Shown piece by piece: positions 16,792-25,977 of a stretch of DNA of 64,000 nucleotides. A program made the position numbers and the translations under genes. The DNA comes from Ralstonia pickettii DTP0602. GTDB taxonomy: Bacteria; Pseudomonadota; Gammaproteobacteria; Burkholderiales; Burkholderiaceae. The stretch is taken from contig CP006668.1 of the NCBI GenBank assembly GCA_000471925.1, positions 2,790,001 through 2,854,000 on the forward strand. The letters run 5' to 3'. A model generated the notes under the pieces. The model did no database searches and was not told where the DNA came from. It saw only the letters and a list, made by a program, of their open reading frames with translations. Within the stretch, counting starts at the first letter, position 1. The number at the start of each line of letters is the position of its first letter.

Positions 16792-18348
16792 ATGTTGGAC
16801 AACCTGAGCCTAAAAAAGAAACTGCTGTTGCCGCTGGTGCTGAGCTGGATATGCCTGCTCGGCATCACGCTGTGGAACGCCTGGCATATACGCGAGCTGC
16901 GCATGGAAGAACGGCGCCTGGACCTGGCCCACGTGACCGACACCGCCTACTCCGTGGTGGCCGAGTACGAGGCGCTGGCCAAGGCCGGCAAGCTGTCGCA
17001 GGACGAGGCCAGGCAGCAGGCCATCGAGCGCGTGCGCGCGATGCGCTTCGGCGCCGACGGTTATTTCACGCTGATGCGCTCCGACACCGTGGTGGTGATG
17101 CACCCGTTCAAGACCGAGATGAACGGCAAGAACATGTCGGACATGAAAGATCCCAACGGCGTCTACCTGTTCCGAGATATCGCCGAGATCGGCAAGGGCG
17201 CGGGCAAGGGCTTCGTCCATTACCTGTGGCCCAAGCCGGGCGCCGAGGCGCCGCAGCCCAAGCTGAGCTACGTTGCCAACTTCCGCCCGTGGGACTGGAA
17301 CTTTATCGCCGGACTGTACCTGGATGACATCGACGCGGCGTTTCGCACCGAGCTGTTGAAGGCCCTCGGCCTGCTGCTCGGGGTCGGCGCACTGATGACG
17401 CTGGTGATGGTGCGCGTCTCCGCCAGCCTGCAGAAGCAGCTCGGCGGCGAGCCGGCCACCACCGCGCATATCGCCGGGCGCATTGCCGAGGGCGACCTCG
17501 CCGGCCAGGTGGAGGTGCGCCCCGGCGACCAGCACAGCATCCTCTTTGCGATGCAGCGCATGCAGTCGCGCCTGACCGGTGCGATCGGCAGCATCCGCGG
17601 CTCGGCTGATTCGATCGCGGGCGCGGCCAAGCAGATTGCCGCGGGCAACGCCGACCTGTCGCGCCGCAGCGAGGAGCAGGCCGCCTCGCTGCAGGAAACC
17701 GCCGCCAGCATGGAGCAGCTGACCAGCACCGTGCGCCAGAGCGCCGAGAACGCGCGCCAGGCCAGTCGGCTTGCAGAAGGCGCCTCCGACATCGCCGTGC
17801 GCGGAGGCACCATCGTCAGCCAGGTGGTCGATACCATGGGCGAGATCAAGGACGCCTCGGGCAAGGTGGTCGACATCATCGCCGTGATCGAAGGCATTGC
17901 CTTCCAGACCAATATCCTGGCGCTGAACGCCGCGGTGGAAGCCGCCCGCGCCGGCGAGCAAGGGCGCGGCTTTGCCGTGGTGGCCGGCGAGGTGCGCACG
18001 CTCGCGCAGCGCAGCGCCACCGCCGCCAAGGAGATCAAGGCGCTGATCGGCAACTCGGCGCAGCGCGTGGAAGATGGCGCGGTGCTGGTGGAGAGCGCGG
18101 GCAAGGCGATGGACGAGATCGTCGAGGCGGTCAAGCGCGTGACCGACCTGATGGGCGAAATGCGCGCCGCCACCGAGGAGCAGACCGGCGGCATCGAGCA
18201 GGTCAACCAGGCGGTGTCGCAGATGGACCAGATGGCGCAGCAGAACGCCGCACTGGTGGAAGAGGCCGCGGCCGCGGCGGCATCGCTGGAAGACCAGGCC
18301 GATGCCCTGCACCGCGCGGTCGGACAGTTCCGGCTGGCGGGGGCCTGA
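16792..18348 (+). CDS. Methyl-accepting chemotaxis protein with single Cache domain
   Basis: A 518-residue chemoreceptor. TM1 is at about 11-28, then a periplasmic sCache_2-type sensor ([35 protein letters not shown]), TM2 at about 186-206, HAMP, and a cytoplasmic signalling domain with the hairpin tip [20 protein letters not shown] and flanking methylation helices rich in E/Q. No C-terminal NWETF-type CheR tether is present (ends QFRLAGA). ATG 16792 is preferred over the GTG at 16783, because AAGGAGG (16775-16781) is correctly spaced only from the ATG. sCache_2 domains often bind small carboxylates. Confidence 0.93.
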   Translation: MLDNLSLKKKLLLPLVLSWICLLGITLWNAWHIRELRMEERRLDLAHVTDTAYSVVAEYEALAKAGKLSQDEARQQAIERVRAMRFGADGYFTLMRSDTVVVMHPFKTEMNGKNMSDMKDPNGVYLFRDIAEIGKGAGKGFVHYLWPKPGAEAPQPKLSYVANFRPWDWNFIAGLYLDDIDAAFRTELLKALGLLLGVGALMTLVMVRVSASLQKQLGGEPATTAHIAGRIAEGDLAGQVEVRPGDQHSILFAMQRMQSRLTGAIGSIRGSADSIAGAAKQIAAGNADLSRRSEEQAASLQETAASMEQLTSTVRQSAENARQASRLAEGASDIAVRGGTIVSQVVDTMGEIKDASGKVVDIIAVIEGIAFQTNILALNAAVEAARAGEQGRGFAVVAGEVRTLAQRSATAAKEIKALIGNSAQRVEDGAVLVESAGKAMDEIVEAVKRVTDLMGEMRAATEEQTGGIEQVNQAVSQMDQMAQQNAALVEEAAAAAASLEDQADALHRAVGQFRLAGA

Positions 18349-18388
18349 GCGCCGCCGGCGGCCCGGTGGACTTTGTTACATGCCCGTC

Positions 18389-18448
18389 ATACACGCCGCG
18401 CCGCGGCGTGTATCATGAAGCGCAACCGGCCGCATCATGTGCGGCCGG
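18389..18448. repeat. Two adjacent perfect hairpins after the chemoreceptor gene
   Basis: Two inverted repeats lie 12 nt apart. The first, ATACACGCCGCG / CGCGGCGTGTAT (18389-18400 and 18402-18413), has 12-bp arms and a single central base. The second, CCGGCCGCA / TGCGGCCGG (18426-18434 and 18440-18448), has 9-bp arms and a TCATG loop. Neither has a trailing T run, so they are not classic intrinsic terminators. The first, almost gapless, looks more like a protein-binding dyad; the second may stop transcription or shape the mRNA leader of the next gene. Confidence 0.6.
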
Positions 18449-18479
18449 CATCGATCCAGACCACCACCGGGAGCGCACC

Positions 18480-18731
18480 ATGATGGCATTCATTGGCACC
18501 GTGTTCGTTGGCCTCATCGTCGGACTGATCGCGCGCGCGGTCAAACCCGGCGACGACAAGATGGGCTGGATCATGACCATCGTCCTGGGGGTCCTGGGCT
18601 CGGTGATCGCCGGCTACGTCGGCCGCGCCCTGGGCTGGTACCAGCCGGGCGAACCCGCCGGCTGGATTGCGTCGGTGATCGGTGCGATCGTGCTGCTGGT
18701 GATCTACGGCATGGTGCGCCGCAAGGGCTGA
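18480..18731 (+). CDS. GlsB/YeaQ/YmgE-type small membrane protein
   Basis: An 83-residue hydrophobic protein with three membrane segments (about 3-20, 29-48, 57-78) and the family's glycine-zipper pattern (GLIVGLIARAVKPGDDKMG, LGVLGSVIAGYVGR). This family (Transgly_assoc) is induced by general or acid stress in many bacteria; molecular role is unknown. Two in-frame ATGs (18480, 18483) follow a GGGAG site. The 3' end overlaps the 3' end of the convergent penicillin-binding protein gene by 28 nt, and the gene is preceded by two hairpins. Confidence 0.88.
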   Translation: MMAFIGTVFVGLIVGLIARAVKPGDDKMGWIMTIVLGVLGSVIAGYVGRALGWYQPGEPAGWIASVIGAIVLLVIYGMVRRKG

Positions 18732-21700
18732 CTGGCCTTGCGCACCACGGCGTCGTTGGCATCGGCCAGGCTCGGCACCTCGCGCTTGGAAGGTGTGGGG
18801 GGCGCCGGCGCAGGTTCGGCCATCTGCGGGCGGGCCTCGAGCCCTTGCGCCAGCGCGGCGCCGGGCACGGCTTCGGTCGGCGCGGCCATGGTCGGCCCGC
18901 GCGGGGCGAGCAGCCCCGGGGCCGCGTCGCGGCAACGCAGCAGTGCGCGGTCGCCGCCCGGCGCCATCGCCGAAACCTGCGGCGCGATCGCACGCAGCAC
19001 CCTGACCGCCAGCGCACTGGTAAAGCTGTAGCGCACTGCGTAGGGCTCCCTCACGTTGACCACCACGGTGCCGAAGAAGCGCTCGCCCAGCGTGAACACG
19101 AACGTCGCCGAGCGGTTCACCGAACGCGACGAGATCAGCCGCCCGCCCGGACCGTACACCTGGAAGCGCTGGTCGCCGGTGCCGGTCTTGCCCGCCACCA
19201 TCAGCGTCGTGCCATCCCGCCCCGGCACCGTGAACGCGCCGCGGATTGACTTGGCAGTGCCGCGTTCCACCACATCCAGCATCGAGCGACGCGCCAGCGC
19301 GGCCACTTCGGCCGGCAACACGCGCTTGCCCTGCCCCGGCTGCAGCACGTAGCGCGTGGCGTACGGCGTGCCGTCGGCGAAGGCCAAGCTGCGTACCGCG
19401 GCGTTCTGCGTGACCACGCCACCCGCCAGCAGGATGCCGGCCAGCTCCGCCAGCGCGGCCGGGCGGTCGCCGGCGGCGCCGATGGCGCTGGCGTACGACG
19501 GCGTCAGCGAATCGAACGGATAGCCCAGGCGCTGCCAGCGCCGCGCGATGCGGGTGAAGGCGTCCTGCTCCAGCAGCGTGCGGATGCGGTTGTCCTGCCC
19601 GGCCTTGCTGCGCGTCTTGAACAGCCACTTGTAAACTTCCTGGCGCTCGGCGGTGCTGGCGCGCAGCACCTCTGCCAGCGTAGCGTCGGGATGCTGGTCC
19701 AGGTACTCCACCATCCACAGCTCCAGCGGATGCACGCGTGACAGGTAGCCGCGGTCGTTGAGGTTGAACTTGTCCTTGCCGTACTTGCGGTACAGCGCCG
19801 GCAGGTCTTCCTTGGCCAGCTGCTTGTCGCCCAGGCGCGCGCGCATGATGTGGATGTAGCTGGCCTCATCCAGGTATGGCCGTGCGCTCAGCAGCGTCAC
19901 CGACGTGCGCACCGCGTTCAGGTGCGGAATGGTCATGCGTACCCGGCCCAGCAGCGTGTCCAGGCGCTGCGCCGAATCCTTGCCACGGTAGCGCTGGTAG
20001 AAGTTGGTCATGTAGGCGCTGCCTTCCTGGTCGGCAAAGCGCTCCAGGTACTCGCGCCGGCCGGGTGCGTTGCGGTCCTCGAACAGGTCGCCCATGTCCG
20101 GCTTGGCATGGAACATCTCATAGCGCACGATGTCGCGCATCATGCGGATAAAGACCAGGTTGACCGAATGCTGGAACCCGATGCGCACGGTCATGTTGCG
20201 CTCGCCCGACTCGCGCTCGAAGTTGGTGAAGCTCTGCAGGCCGCCGCCGGTGAAGAAGCCTTCGCCGGCGCTGCCGGAGTACTTGCGCTCCATGGCGGCT
20301 TCGAGCATCGCCATCAGCTCGCGCTCGGCGGGCCTGCGGGTCTTGGACAGGTAGTCCACCGCCCAGCGGCTGAGCGCGTCCTGGCGCGCCAGGTGCACCG
20401 CGGCCAGCTCGTCGCCGCTCATGCCGGCATAGCGCGAGTGCAGCTCGCTGATGATCTCCAGGTAAGTCACCAGCGTGCGCAGCTTGGCGGTCGATCCCAG
20501 GTTCAGGCGTGCGCCGCTGTTGACGTCGAAGGGCTGGTCGATATTGTCGGCCTGCACCCGCACCACGCTGGCGTTGCCCACGCGCTCGAACAGCGTGAAG
20601 CTCGCCGTCAGCTTCGACGGGTCATCGTTGTCGCGCAGCAGGTTGTGGCCGTACAGGCCCATGGCGCGCGCATCGGCCTTGTTGTTCACGCGCTGCAGCG
20701 TCTCGGTGATGATGCGCTGCGCCTCGCGGTTGATGGTGCTGTCCACGGTCAGGTCGAGCCGGTCCATGTCGTAGCGGCTTTCCACCCCCGTCAGCCGGGT
20801 GATGTCGGCGCGCACGCGGTTGACGGCCTTGCGCGTGACGAAGGGCTCCTGCGCCGGGCGCTGCGGCGGCGCCGCCTTCTCCAGCGGCTGCGCCAGTGCG
20901 GCGTCGCGCAGCTCGGCGGTAATGACGTTGTTGGCCGCCAGCAGGCGCAGGTAGCTGGCGGTGAGCGCATCCAGGTTGGTATCGTCGCGGCGCAGGTGGT
21001 AGGACGGGCGGCGCTGCGAGATGATCAGCGACAGCGCGCGCTTGAAGGCCTGCGCCTGGCGCGGCTCGGGCGCGCGCTGGTCGAGCTCCTTCAGCAGGCG
21101 GTTGATCTCGCTGAAGTCCTCGCCGTACCAGACCCACAGCGCGTCGCCGATGCCGTTGATCTCGCCGAAGCCTTCGCGCGCCGACAGCGGCACGGTGTTC
21201 AGGTAGTCGACCACGATGCGCTCGCGCGCGCGCTGCGTGTCGGGCCCATCCAGGTAGGCGCGCAATGACGCCGACGCCATCTGGCGGAATTTCTCCGGAA
21301 TCGACGCGGTACGGCCTTCGGGCGAGTGCCGGTATTTCTCGATCTGCGTGGCCAGCGTGCTGCCGCCGGGGGCGTCGTGCGACTTGTCGGCCAGCCGGAT
21401 CATCTGGTCGAGCACTGCGCGCGACAGCCGGCGAAAGTCCAGCGCCGGGTTCATATTGGGGTATTCCGGGTTGAGCAGGCCCTGGTTCTCGACGTACAGC
21501 AGCGAACTCACCAGCAGCGGCGGGATCGCGTTGAAATCCGCATACTGCCGCTGCGGATAGCGCTCGAACGCCAGCGTCAGTCCGTTGCAGTCGCGCAGCA
21601 GCAGGCCCGCCTGGTTTTTCTCGCGGTAGGGCGCGAACAGGCCCTGGTCCATCAGCCGCACCATGTCCGGCGACATACGCGCCTGTTCGGCCGGCACGTA

Positions 21701-21961
21701 GCCGCGCTGCTCCAGCCGCCTTGCAAAGCTGGGCAGCATGCCGTAGCCCATGCGCGCGTCATAGGGTCCGGAATGCGGGAAACGGATGCTGTCGCTGGCG
21801 CCCGGCTGGATCTCGAACGTCAGCCGCTGGCCAAGGCTGCCGATCAGCCGCGCCTGCCAGTGCGAATTGCGCACTTCGCTTGCGACAAAGCTATACACAA
21901 CGTAGGCGCCGCCCGTTAGGGCGACCGCCAAGCCAGCGAAGATCCAGCCACGACGCGACAC
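18704..21961 (-). CDS. Bifunctional penicillin-binding protein (transglycosylase/transpeptidase), large divergent type
   Basis: A 1085-residue class A PBP-like protein. One N-terminal TM (about 7-26) is followed by a GT51-like domain with E158 (VENQGLLNPE) as likely catalytic glutamate and GGSTLATQIEKYRHS. The transpeptidase has all three motifs: S490-TAK, S599-V-N and K925-TGT. The gap between SxN and KTG (over 320 residues) is far longer than in PBP1a/1b and holds an extra domain. The tail (about 1020-1085) is proline/alanine-rich. GTG 21961 is chosen because AGGGAAG precedes it and the ATG at 22099 would add 46 unlike residues across a promoter-like AT-rich stretch. It probably works in a special peptidoglycan setting. 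Confidence 0.85.
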   Translation of the reverse strand: MSRRGWIFAGLAVALTGGAYVVYSFVASEVRNSHWQARLIGSLGQRLTFEIQPGASDSIRFPHSGPYDARMGYGMLPSFARRLEQRGYVPAEQARMSPDMVRLMDQGLFAPYREKNQAGLLLRDCNGLTLAFERYPQRQYADFNAIPPLLVSSLLYVENQGLLNPEYPNMNPALDFRRLSRAVLDQMIRLADKSHDAPGGSTLATQIEKYRHSPEGRTASIPEKFRQMASASLRAYLDGPDTQRARERIVVDYLNTVPLSAREGFGEINGIGDALWVWYGEDFSEINRLLKELDQRAPEPRQAQAFKRALSLIISQRRPSYHLRRDDTNLDALTASYLRLLAANNVITAELRDAALAQPLEKAAPPQRPAQEPFVTRKAVNRVRADITRLTGVESRYDMDRLDLTVDSTINREAQRIITETLQRVNNKADARAMGLYGHNLLRDNDDPSKLTASFTLFERVGNASVVRVQADNIDQPFDVNSGARLNLGSTAKLRTLVTYLEIISELHSRYAGMSGDELAAVHLARQDALSRWAVDYLSKTRRPAERELMAMLEAAMERKYSGSAGEGFFTGGGLQSFTNFERESGERNMTVRIGFQHSVNLVFIRMMRDIVRYEMFHAKPDMGDLFEDRNAPGRREYLERFADQEGSAYMTNFYQRYRGKDSAQRLDTLLGRVRMTIPHLNAVRTSVTLLSARPYLDEASYIHIMRARLGDKQLAKEDLPALYRKYGKDKFNLNDRGYLSRVHPLELWMVEYLDQHPDATLAEVLRASTAERQEVYKWLFKTRSKAGQDNRIRTLLEQDAFTRIARRWQRLGYPFDSLTPSYASAIGAAGDRPAALAELAGILLAGGVVTQNAAVRSLAFADGTPYATRYVLQPGQGKRVLPAEVAALARRSMLDVVERGTAKSIRGAFTVPGRDGTTLMVAGKTGTGDQRFQVYGPGGRLISSRSVNRSATFVFTLGERFFGTVVVNVREPYAVRYSFTSALAVRVLRAIAPQVSAMAPGGDRALLRCRDAAPGLLAPRGPTMAAPTEAVPGAALAQGLEARPQMAEPAPAPPTPSKREVPSLADANDAVVRKASQPLRRTMP

Positions 21962-22206
21962 GTTTGGGCTTCCCTGTTGGGCCGGTGCTGCGCGAAGGGG
22001 GTGTCTTCGCACCGGCTCGAAGCGCAATTTTCTCGCGGCGCACGCACCGCGCGCGCCGCCTGTATTGATATTAGTAGGAGTAAAGCCAGCATGCAGCAAC
22101 CGTGCGCAAGGTCATCGCGCCATTGCGAACATGCCTCAATCTAGGCAGCGCTTGCGCCACATCCCAGGTCCCATGCAGCGCTGCCATCGGGCGCGATCGG
22201 GGACTA

Positions 22207-23244
22207 TTATTTGGCGATCCGCGCGCGTGCCACCGGGCGCCCGCCGAACGGGTAGCCCGGATCGTTATAGCCGTGGGTCGAGGCATGCCCCGGCGACACC
22301 AGCGCGTCGACCATCGCCTCTTCCTCGGGCGTGATGGCAACGTTCAGCGCACCGAAATAATCCTCGAACTGCGCCAGCGTGCGCGGTCCCGCGATCACCG
22401 ACGAAATGATCGGATTGGCCAGCACCCATGCGGTGGCGAACTGCCCCGGCGTGAGCCCGCGGCCCTCGGCATGGGTCTTGAGTTGCTGCGCGATCACCAG
22501 CGATTCGTCGCGGAACTCGGTCTCCATCATGCGGCGGTCGGAGCGCCCCGCGCGCGTGCCCTGTCCCGGAGTCTGGCCGGGCGCGTACTTGCCGGTGAGC
22601 ACGCCGCGCGCCACCGGGCTGTAGGGCACCACGCCCAGCCCGTAGTATTCGCACGCGGGCAGGATCTCCACCTCCGGCATCCGGTTCAGCAGGTTGTAGT
22701 ACGGCTGGCAAGCCACCGGCCGCGGCACGCCCAGCTCGCCGCACAGCCGTGCGATTTCGGCGATGCGCCAGCCGCGGAAGTTCGACACCGCCCAGTAGCG
22801 GATCTTGCCGCTGCGCACCAGGTCGCCCATCGCGCGCACCGCCTCTTCCAGGTTCTCGCCGGGGTAGTCGCGGTGCAGGTAGAGGACGTCGATATAGTCG
22901 GTCGCCAGCCGGTGCAGGCTGTCCTCGACCGCGCGCGTGATCCACACCCGCGAATAGTGCGAGTGGTTGGGCGCGGACTGCATCGCGTTGCCCAGCTTGG
23001 TCGCCAGCACCCAGTCGTGGCGGTCGGCGGTCAGCAGCCGCCCGACCATCTGCTCCGACCCGCCCTTGCTGTACACATCGGCGGTATCGATGAAGTTCAC
23101 GCCGTGATCGCGCGCGCTGGCGACGATGCGGGCGGCCTCGGCCTCGTCGGTCTGGTCGGCAAACATCATGGTGCCCAGGCACAGCGGCGAAACGCGCAGG
23201 TTGCTGGCGCCGAGGCGGCGGTAAGGCATGGTGGTATCTGGCAT
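22207..23244 (-). CDS. Aldo/keto reductase
   Basis: A 345-residue NADPH-dependent (beta/alpha)8 oxidoreductase of the YhdN/YajO-like group. The catalytic tetrad is seen as Asp in FIDTADVYSKGG, Tyr in the same segment, Lys in VLATKLGN and His in VLYLHRDYPG. The C-terminal VIAGPRTLAQFEDYFGAL is the cofactor phosphate-binding region. The start at 23244 (MPDTTMPYRR) follows AAGGAACCGCC; a longer frame upstream lacks this. The gene stands alone, reading away from the aryl-polyene cluster. Substrate unknown. Confidence 0.92.
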   Translation of the reverse strand: MPDTTMPYRRLGASNLRVSPLCLGTMMFADQTDEAEAARIVASARDHGVNFIDTADVYSKGGSEQMVGRLLTADRHDWVLATKLGNAMQSAPNHSHYSRVWITRAVEDSLHRLATDYIDVLYLHRDYPGENLEEAVRAMGDLVRSGKIRYWAVSNFRGWRIAEIARLCGELGVPRPVACQPYYNLLNRMPEVEILPACEYYGLGVVPYSPVARGVLTGKYAPGQTPGQGTRAGRSDRRMMETEFRDESLVIAQQLKTHAEGRGLTPGQFATAWVLANPIISSVIAGPRTLAQFEDYFGALNVAITPEEEAMVDALVSPGHASTHGYNDPGYPFGGRPVARARIAK

Positions 23245-23851
23245 GGCGGTTCCTTCGGTGGGCGCGGCAAGGCGCGCCGGACTATGACAAAGCGATGAAA
23301 AACCGTGGCGGGGTCGGCTGTGACCACGATCCGACATTTTGCCGGGACTTGGCCAAACCTGCCGGCGCCGGCGCCGGCGCGGAACAACGTGGCAAAATCA
23401 ACGGTATTTGGGCTTTTATTACCGGCCATTCAGCGAAAGAATCGACAGAAATGGCAGGCATATGTGGCTCTCAGGTCAATTGCCAGCCGCCATGGGCGCT
23501 TCGCGCCGGTGTCAATCAGACAATGTAGCCAATTTGCTCGGAATATTCCGAATACGCCATTTGGGACGCCCCTCGATAGTGGGGTAAAGCCAATGCTGGC
23601 AAGGCCGTGCGGGTTGCAGGCCTTGAGATAAATCTCCGCCGTCCGATAAGCATTTTCGCCACAGCAGCAATATTTCTGACATTCGGCCGGGGTCGGTTTG
23701 AGTAAAATGACGCCCGCCAAAATCCCGCCCCTTCACCGTCCATTTTTCCCGCCAGCATCATGAATCGCCATGCCCTCCCTTTCGCTTCCGGCAGCCAGTG
23801 CGGCGCGCCGTTGGCCCGCGGGTGTCCGGCCTGCGCGGAAGGCGGGCGGGC
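23245..23851. promoter_or_regulatory. Regulatory spacer upstream of the aryl-polyene cluster
   Basis: A 607-bp stretch without a convincing gene, markedly richer in A+T than the flanks between about 23390 and 23720. It holds a perfect 14-bp palindrome TCGGAATATTCCGA at 23538-23551 and a shorter dyad GAGAT-AA-ATCTC at 23625-23636. A TTGAGTAAAAT segment near 23697 could form part of a promoter for the cluster. AT-rich DNA before a secondary-metabolite operon is a common place for H-NS-like or specific regulators. Which protein binds is not known. Confidence 0.5.
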
Positions 23852-24628
23852 ATGAGCGGCAGCATCGGCGCAACGGAGCAAGGCGTGGCAGTGACCTTCG
23901 CCATCCGGGCCTGGTCGGCCTGGGCGGGCGGCCTGCACTCCGCCGACGACTGGCGCGCATGGAGCGCGGCCCCGCACCTGCCAGCGCCGCCGTCGCAGCC
24001 CCCGGCCCTGCCGGAGATGGCGGCGATGCTGCGCCGGCGCCTGCCCGTGCTGGGGCGCGTGGCGCTGGCCGCGGCCTATGGCTGCGCGCCGGGCGATAGC
24101 GCGGCCGCGGTGCCCGCGGTGTTTGCCTCGCGCCACGGCGATACCGGGCGGCTGGTGACGATGCTCAGCGAACTGGCGGCCGGCGATGCACTGTCGCCGA
24201 CCGCGTTCGGCCTGTCGGTGCACAACGCCATCGGCGCGCTGCGCTCGATCGACCTGGCCGATACCGGCAACCTGCTGGCCGTGTCCGCCGGGCGCGATAC
24301 CGTGGAGACGGCGCTGCTCGAAGCCTGCAGCCTGCTCGCGGACGGCGCACCCGAAGTGATGCTGGTCCATTACGACGAACCCGTGGCCGCGCCCTACGCC
24401 GCGTTCGCGGATGAGCCCGCCTGCCTGTATGGCTGGTGCTGGCGCCTCGGCGCGCCGCGCGCGGGCGAACCCTGCTACACGCTGGCGCTCGCGGATGCAC
24501 CCGCCGCGGCAGCGGCCGCGCCGCGACTGCCGCACGGGCTGGACGTGCTGCGCTTCATGCTGGCCGGCGACGCCCAACTGTGCCATCGGGGCGAGCATGC
24601 CGGCTGGCGGTGGCAGCGCCATGGTTGA
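23852..24628 (+). CDS. Aryl-polyene chain-length factor (ketosynthase-like, ApeC type)
   Basis: A 258-residue protein of the 'beta-ketoacyl synthase chain length factor' family, a shortened thiolase fold related to ketosynthases. The nucleophile region reads SAGRDTVETALLEA, with no active-site cysteine, and the FGLSVHNAIGAL helix matches the family. In Xenorhabdus, ApeC pairs with the ketosynthase ApeO as a KS:CLF heterodimer; the partner here would be the KS at 36440. The ATG at 23852 is preferred over 23798; a GTG at about 23885 is also possible. First gene of the cluster, 5 bp before the next. Confidence 0.82.
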   Translation: MSGSIGATEQGVAVTFAIRAWSAWAGGLHSADDWRAWSAAPHLPAPPSQPPALPEMAAMLRRRLPVLGRVALAAAYGCAPGDSAAAVPAVFASRHGDTGRLVTMLSELAAGDALSPTAFGLSVHNAIGALRSIDLADTGNLLAVSAGRDTVETALLEACSLLADGAPEVMLVHYDEPVAAPYAAFADEPACLYGWCWRLGAPRAGEPCYTLALADAPAAAAAAPRLPHGLDVLRFMLAGDAQLCHRGEHAGWRWQRHG

Positions 24629-24633
24629 GCGCG

Positions 24634-25410
24634 ATGGTTGAGAGAATGGAGCGCGCCTGGCGCGTATGCGCCACCGGGCTGTGCTTTTCCGGCTTCGGGC
24701 TGGGCGGGCTGGTGCTGCGCGTGCTGGTGTTCCCGGCGCTCGCGCTGGCGCCATGGAGCGCGGCGCGGCGCCAGCGCATCTGCAAGAACGTGATCCACCA
24801 CGCGTTCCGGCTGTTCCTGTGGCTGATGTGCGCGGTGGGCGTGATCCGCTACGAGGTGCGCAACGCGCAGCGGCTGCAACGCCAAGGGCTGCTGATCGTG
24901 GCCAACCACCCTTCGCTGATCGACGTGGTGTTCCTGATCGCGCTGACGCGCCGTGCCGACTGCGTGGTCAAGGCGGGCCTGGCGCGCAACCCGTTCACGC
25001 GCGGGCCGGTGCTGGCCACCGGCTATGTGCAGAACGATTCGGGCGCGCAGATGGTGCAGGACTGCATCGCCTCGCTGCGCGCGGGCAACAACCTCGTGAT
25101 TTTTCCGGAGGGCACGCGCACCCCGGCCGACGGCAGCCTGCGGCTGCAGCGCGGCGCCGCCAATATCGCGGTGCGCGGCGGCTTTGCGCTGACACCGGTG
25201 GTGATCCGCTGCGAGCCGCCCACGCTGCGCAAGGGCGAGAAGTGGTACCGCGTACCGGTACGCAGGCCGCGCTACGTCATCGACGTGCGCGAAGACTTTG
25301 ACACCCGGCAGCTGGCGAAAGCCGGCACCGACGACGCCATGGCCGTACGCGAGGTCACGCTGGCACTGACCGCTTACTTTTCCAGGGAGATACGCCGTGC
25401 AGGCGCTTGA
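24634..25410 (+). CDS. Lysophospholipid acyltransferase family protein (ApeD type)
   Basis: A 258-residue PlsC-like acyltransferase. The catalytic H-x4-D motif is in IVANHPSLIDVV and the phosphate-binding block is IFPEGTRTPADGS. A hydrophobic N-terminal segment (about 12-36) anchors it to the inner membrane. In aryl-polyene clusters this enzyme is thought to help attach the polyene to its glycerolipid/fatty acyl anchor. It begins 5 bp after the chain-length factor stop and overlaps the ACP gene by 14 nt, which indicates coupled translation. Confidence 0.88.
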   Translation: MVERMERAWRVCATGLCFSGFGLGGLVLRVLVFPALALAPWSAARRQRICKNVIHHAFRLFLWLMCAVGVIRYEVRNAQRLQRQGLLIVANHPSLIDVVFLIALTRRADCVVKAGLARNPFTRGPVLATGYVQNDSGAQMVQDCIASLRAGNNLVIFPEGTRTPADGSLRLQRGAANIAVRGGFALTPVVIRCEPPTLRKGEKWYRVPVRRPRYVIDVREDFDTRQLAKAGTDDAMAVREVTLALTAYFSREIRRAGA

Positions 25411-25669
25411 GCAAGAAATCAAAGAACTGATCGTTTCGTCGCTGTCGCTGGAGGAAGTGGCGCCCGCAGACATCGACACCGATGCGCAGCTGTTCGTCGA
25501 AGGGCTGGGCCTGGATTCGATCGATGCGCTCGAACTCGGCCTGGCGCTGCAGAAGCGCTTCGGCGTCTCCATGAGCGGCGACAAGGAAGTGGTACGCGCC
25601 CGCTTTGCCAGCGTTGCCACGCTGGCGGCATTCGTCACCGCGCATCGCGCCGAACAGGCTTCGGCCTGA
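25397..25669 (+). CDS. Acyl carrier protein 1 (ApeE type)
   Basis: A 90-residue ACP with the phosphopantetheine site S41 in GLGLDSIDALEL and the acidic helix II expected for docking. It starts with GTG at 25397, behind AGGGAGATACGCC, inside the 3' end of the acyltransferase gene. Paired ACPs are a constant of aryl-polyene clusters; one usually carries the aryl starter and growing chain, the other supports extension. Which ACP does which cannot be told from sequence. The phosphopantetheinyl transferase at 40538 is the likely activator. Confidence 0.92.
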   Translation: MQALEQEIKELIVSSLSLEEVAPADIDTDAQLFVEGLGLDSIDALELGLALQKRFGVSMSGDKEVVRARFASVATLAAFVTAHRAEQASA

Positions 25670-25713
25670 GTACGCCCCTGGTATCCGATACTTTCAAGCT
25701 GGTAGGCAAGGCC

Positions 25714-25977
25714 ATGACCCACGACGAAATCTTTGCGCGCATTTCGGCAGTCCTGCAGGACTCCTTTGAAATCGACGCCGACCGCATCCGGCCGGAAGCC
25801 CGGCTCTACGAAGACCTGGACATCGACAGCATCGACGCAGTCGACCTGCTGGTCAAGCTCAAGCCGATGCTGGACAAGCCGCTCAAGCCCGAGCAATTCA
25901 AATCCGTGCGCACCATTCAGGACGTGGTGCAGGCGCTGGCGCTGCTGATCGACTCCGATTCCGCTGCGACGGCCTGA
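25714..25977 (+). CDS. Acyl carrier protein 2 (ApeF type)
   Basis: An 87-residue ACP with the carrier serine S39 in YEDLDIDSIDAVDL. It differs clearly from ACP1 (longer acidic loop before the serine, basic KLKPMLDKPLKP stretch after it). The stop codon overlaps the ATG of the next gene (TGATG). The 44 bp between the two ACP genes is one of the few non-overlapping joints in the operon. Confidence 0.93.
   Translation: MTHDEIFARISAVLQDSFEIDADRIRPEARLYEDLDIDSIDAVDLLVKLKPMLDKPLKPEQFKSVRTIQDVVQALALLIDSDSAATA

Noticed and set aside
21962..22099. Longer N-terminus for the large PBP from ATG 22099
   Set aside because: The extra 46 residues show no signal or family match and cross an AT-rich promoter-like stretch; the GTG at 21961 has a ribosome site.
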